In this document: piece by piece, positions 61,700 to 64,000 of the stretch
Layout of the letters: the number at the start of each line of letters is the position of its first letter
Position numbering within the stretch: position 1 is the stretch's first letter
Assembly: GCF_001897285.1 (NCBI RefSeq)
Contig: NZ_MKSM01000099.1
Coordinates: 49,078-113,077 of the forward strand
Length of the DNA stretch: 64,000 nt
DNA from: Nitrobacter sp. 62-23
GTDB lineage: Bacteria; Pseudomonadota; Alphaproteobacteria; Rhizobiales; Xanthobacteraceae
Direction: 5' to 3'
Notes under the pieces: generated by a model
Databases searched by the model: none
Told to the model about the DNA's origin: nothing
What the model saw: only the letters and a program-made list of their open reading frames with translations
Translations under genes and position numbers: made by a program

Positions 61700-62563
61700 T
61701 CAGCCCTGAGAAACATCAGGGTTCGAAATCGTTTGTGCGCCTGACGCCCGCGGACCGCGCGACCAGGCGGCGTACATGACGGCAAGCCCCGCAATCATCA
61801 TCGGGATCGACAGTAGCATTCCCATGGTCAACCCGCCCCACAGAAATCCGAGCTGTGGATCGGGCTCGCGGAAGAATTCCCCGGCGATGCGCGCCATCGC
61901 GTACAGCGTAAGGAAGCTGCCGAGAACGAGGCCCGGCCGCTTCAGCGCGCCGGCCCGGATCATCAGCGCGAGGATCGTGAACAGCACCAGGCCCTCGAGC
62001 GTAGCCTCGTAGAGCTGGCTCGGATGACGCGGCAACGGGCCGCCATTGGGGAACACCATCGCCCATGGCAGGCTCGGGTCGGCCGGGCGACCCCACAATT
62101 CGCTGTTGATGAAGTTGGCGATGCGGCCGAGAAACAGGCCGATCGGCCCGACCGCGGTGGCGACGTCGCCAAGCGACAGGATCGGCAGGCCATGCCTGCG
62201 ACAGAATAGGATCACCGCGACGACGCAGCCCATGAAGCCGCCGTGGAACGACATGCCGCCGTTCCAGAGCTGGAAGATCTGGGCGGGATGACGAGCGAAG
62301 AAATCCAGGTTGTAGAACAGCACATAGCCGGTGCGGCCGCCGAGGATGATGCCGATCGTCACCCACAGGATGAAGTCGTCGAGTTGCAGCACCGAGATGG
62401 GCGCCGGTCCCCCCCAGAGCTTCTCGTTCTTGAGCAACGCCCGCGCATAGAGCCAGCCGAGCGTGATCCCGCCGATATAGGCCAGCGCATACCAGCGGAT
62501 CGCGATCGGGCCGAGCGAGATGGCGACGGGATCGAAGACAGGGTAGGTGATAAGGAGAAACAT
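61700..62563 (-). CDS. lgt: Prolipoprotein diacylglyceryl transferase
   Basis: The ATG at 62563 ([20 protein letters not shown]) gives 287 residues with about seven membrane helices; the frame runs far upstream but through a palindromic repeat. Essential features are present: [34 protein letters not shown] and the Lgt signature [14 protein letters not shown]. The enzyme transfers diacylglycerol from phosphatidylglycerol to the lipobox cysteine in the inner membrane. It is the first gene of the lgt-midA-pgeF set. Confidence 0.95.
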   Translation of the reverse strand: MFLLITYPVFDPVAISLGPIAIRWYALAYIGGITLGWLYARALLKNEKLWGGPAPISVLQLDDFILWVTIGIILGGRTGYVLFYNLDFFARHPAQIFQLWNGGMSFHGGFMGCVVAVILFCRRHGLPILSLGDVATAVGPIGLFLGRIANFINSELWGRPADPSLPWAMVFPNGGPLPRHPSQLYEATLEGLVLFTILALMIRAGALKRPGLVLGSFLTLYAMARIAGEFFREPDPQLGFLWGGLTMGMLLSIPMMIAGLAVMYAAWSRGPRASGAQTISNPDVSQG

Positions 62564-62765
62564 CGGTTTCGTTCCACCCAAGGCGCCACGCCCGGCCTTG
62601 TGCCGGGCAATCCACGTCTTGAATGATCCCGTCACGATTGCAAGGAAATCCGGCACTGACAAGGCTTTGCGGTATAGGCGACCATCAAGCGGGCTTGAAC
62701 TGCCGGGTCCGGATTGCCATTCTCTGGGCCGATGCATGGCGATGCCGCCGACCGGAGACAGTGAG

Positions 62766-63023
62766 ATGACCCAGACCAGCAACCGGTTTTTCGACGAGAT
62801 TGGAAAGCTGATGAACGACGCGGCCGGCGCGGCGCAGGGGTTCAAGCGCGAGGTCGACGCGGTGGTCCGCAATCAGGCGGAGAAGATCATGCGCGACCTC
62901 GATCTCGTCAAGCGCGAGGAGTTCGAGGCCGTGAAGGAGATGGCGCGGCTCGCGCGCGAGGACAACGAGGCGTTGAAGGCGCGCATTGCGGCGCTCGAGG
63001 CGCGCCTTGGCGGTGGCGGCTGA
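62766..63023 (+). CDS. ubiK: Ubiquinone biosynthesis accessory factor UbiK
   Basis: This 85-residue protein has GGAGA about 8 bases before the ATG. It starts [20 protein letters not shown] and has the UbiK/BMFP design: an amphipathic N-terminal helix, then a coiled coil with [40 protein letters not shown] and [14 protein letters not shown]. Family members assist UbiJ and the lipid-binding step of ubiquinone synthesis. It is divergent from lgt, which is a common arrangement. Confidence 0.88.
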   Translation: MTQTSNRFFDEIGKLMNDAAGAAQGFKREVDAVVRNQAEKIMRDLDLVKREEFEAVKEMARLAREDNEALKARIAALEARLGGGG

Positions 63024-63045
63024 GCCGGTCGCCCTTCTGTCGGGT

Positions 63046-63198
63046 TCAGCGAACCGCCATATGCGCCGGCGCGCTATTCTCCAGCGAATACACGCCGTCG
63101 GCATACCCCTTCACCACGGTCCAGGTCGCCAGCGTCACAGCCAGCGTCACGGTCGCAAAGATAATGCCCACGATCTTCAATCCGGTGCGATCCGCCAT
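63046..63198 (-). CDS. Small single-span membrane protein, hypothetical
   Basis: I chose the ATG at 63198: GGGGAG lies 6 bases upstream. The 50-residue protein has one membrane helix (LKIVGIIFATVTLAVTLATW) and a short periplasmic tail with KGYADGVYSLENSAPAHMAV. Families of such small proteins are common in Rhizobiales, but no function is known to me. Confidence 0.6.
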   Translation of the reverse strand: MADRTGLKIVGIIFATVTLAVTLATWTVVKGYADGVYSLENSAPAHMAVR

Positions 63199-63218
63199 CG
63201 CCATCTCCCCTGCCCCAG

Positions 63219-63300
63219 AGCGTTTTCGAGCGAAGCTCGTCCTCAAGGCTCGACCCGAGGATGGATACCGGTTCGCGTGAAGAAAACGCGTCAAATCAAG
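63219..63300. repeat. Dispersed repeat, copy D
   Basis: AGCGTTTTCGAGCGAAGC, then about 32 bases not found in copy C, then CCGGTTCGCGTGAAGAAAAC and GCGTCAAATCAAG. It lies in the leader of the small membrane gene and shows that the family contains variable spacers. Confidence 0.78.
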
Positions 63301-63465
63301 ATCATGGAGCCCCGCTCCTGATTTCACCGAAAGCGGCGGACCCCATGCTGCTCGACAAGACCGGCTGAGAGTTCACAACTCCTTAACGGGACGCCGGTTT
63401 TTCGAATAAATTACAGCGCGCGGCCGCAAGGCCGGTGGTGCGGCATCCCCAACCGCCCCCGGGCC

Positions 63466-63948
63466 TCAATCCTGCGGATGCCGGCGCGGCAAGAAAACCG
63501 ACGCCAGAAAGGAAAACACCAGTTCGCCACGCTGGTTGGTTCCGGTGTTGCGCATTTGCATGACGCCCCATTCCGGCCGCGAGCGGGAGGCTCTCAGCGA
63601 CTGGACTTCGCTGGCGTAGCTGATGCTGTCGCCCGCCAGTACCGGCTTGATCCAGCGCAGGTCGCGAAACCCGGGCGACGGTCCCCACATCGCCGGCTTC
63701 TCGCCGCGCGCCGCGGCATCCGCCGCCTCGCGCTGACCCTCTGCCACCGCCAGTTTCATCCAGACCGAAGCGATGTGCCAGCCGGAGGCTGCCAGGCCGC
63801 CGAACAGCGATTTGCGGCCTTCCTCCTCGTCGAGATGGAACGGCTGCGGATCGAATTGCGCCGCGAACGCCTTGATGAGTTCGGCGGTGAAGACGAACGA
63901 CCCGAGATCGCGACGCTGCCCGACTTCCATGTCTTCGAAATAGCTCAT
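63466..63948 (-). CDS. MaoC-family hydratase/dehydratase
   Basis: This 160-residue protein has a hotdog fold. The active-site segment FAAQFDPQPFHLDEEEG has the conserved Asp/His arrangement of enoyl-CoA hydratase 2 (MaoC). GLAASGWHIASVWMKLAVAE follows, and VLAGDSISYASEVQSLRASR comes near the end. It should hydrate an enoyl-CoA or related thioester; the substrate is unknown. A short frame upstream may overlap it by four bases, suggesting an operon with another gene beyond the window. Confidence 0.88.
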   Translation of the reverse strand: MSYFEDMEVGQRRDLGSFVFTAELIKAFAAQFDPQPFHLDEEEGRKSLFGGLAASGWHIASVWMKLAVAEGQREAADAAARGEKPAMWGPSPGFRDLRWIKPVLAGDSISYASEVQSLRASRSRPEWGVMQMRNTGTNQRGELVFSFLASVFLPRRHPQD

Positions 63949-64000
63949 GGGTCAGCCCTGCCGTCCGCAGTCGCCGTCCGCCGCCCGATGATGATCGGCG
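63945..64000 (-). CDS. Possible 3' end of an upstream gene (partial)
   Basis: The minus-strand frame from the right window edge reads PIIIGRRTATADGRADP and stops at a TGA that overlaps the MaoC ATG (ATGA). That junction is typical of coupled genes, but only 18 codons are visible, so identity is unknown and the call is tentative. Confidence 0.35.
   Translation of the reverse strand, partial: PIIIGRRTATADGRADP

Overview
The window is GC-rich chromosomal DNA from an alphaproteobacterium, most probably of the Bradyrhizobiaceae/Nitrobacteraceae (the Nitrobacter, Rhodopseudomonas, Bradyrhizobium and Afipia group). The evidence is the split three-gene transhydrogenase, a 50-residue aa3-oxidase subunit IV, two phasins, a PdhS-like histidine kinase, a tRNA-His without G-1, the lgt-midA-pgeF block and several dispersed palindromic repeat families typical of that group. 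The genus cannot be fixed from sequence reading alone.

Region 1 (1-11.9 kb) looks like an accessory, decaying region. Two large autotransporters face each other: a glycine-rich repeat protein cut by the left window edge, and a signal-peptide/beta-strand-repeat/beta-barrel protein ending at 8113. Between them lie broken genes (an MscS-type channel, a thermonuclease, small fragments) and a few small hypothetical genes. The region ends at the 3' side of tRNA-His(GTG), a typical site for island insertion.

Region 2 (12-31 kb) is mostly housekeeping and regulation: two phasins, a PAS sensor kinase, a two-subunit 3-oxoacid CoA-transferase, an AsmA-like protein, a PotABC-type polyamine ABC transporter lacking an adjacent binding protein, a GGDEF-EAL protein and a GGDEF protein, an FAD oxidoreductase, two YdcH/DUF465 proteins, purE-purK with a 4-base overlap, and aquaporin Z.

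Region 3 (31-44 kb) holds rpsU with a clear terminator. It also holds a long minus-strand run: aa3-oxidase subunit IV, pntAA-pntAB-pntB, a duplicated-DUF3606 protein with a histone-H1-like tail, a ChaA-type Ca2+/H+ antiporter, and a His/Met-rich putative outer-membrane protein. Oligoendopeptidase F and an NtrC-family regulator with a GSFTGA loop follow.

Region 4 (43.6-64 kb) contains cell-envelope enzymes (an L,D-transpeptidase and a DUF882/M15 protein), a GlsB-type membrane protein, a glycosyltransferase-39-like membrane protein, a GNAT, small hypothetical genes, uvrB with a long N-terminal extension that appears to contain a translated palindromic repeat, prs, a lipoprotein, lgt-midA-pgeF, ubiK and a MaoC hydratase.

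No CRISPR array, transposase, rRNA operon or phage module was seen. No complete new system is evident. The most unusual items are the convergent autotransporters around a gene graveyard beside tRNA-His, the pnt-DUF3606-chaA-metal-rich protein run, the kinase with an altered G2 box, and the repeat carried inside uvrB.
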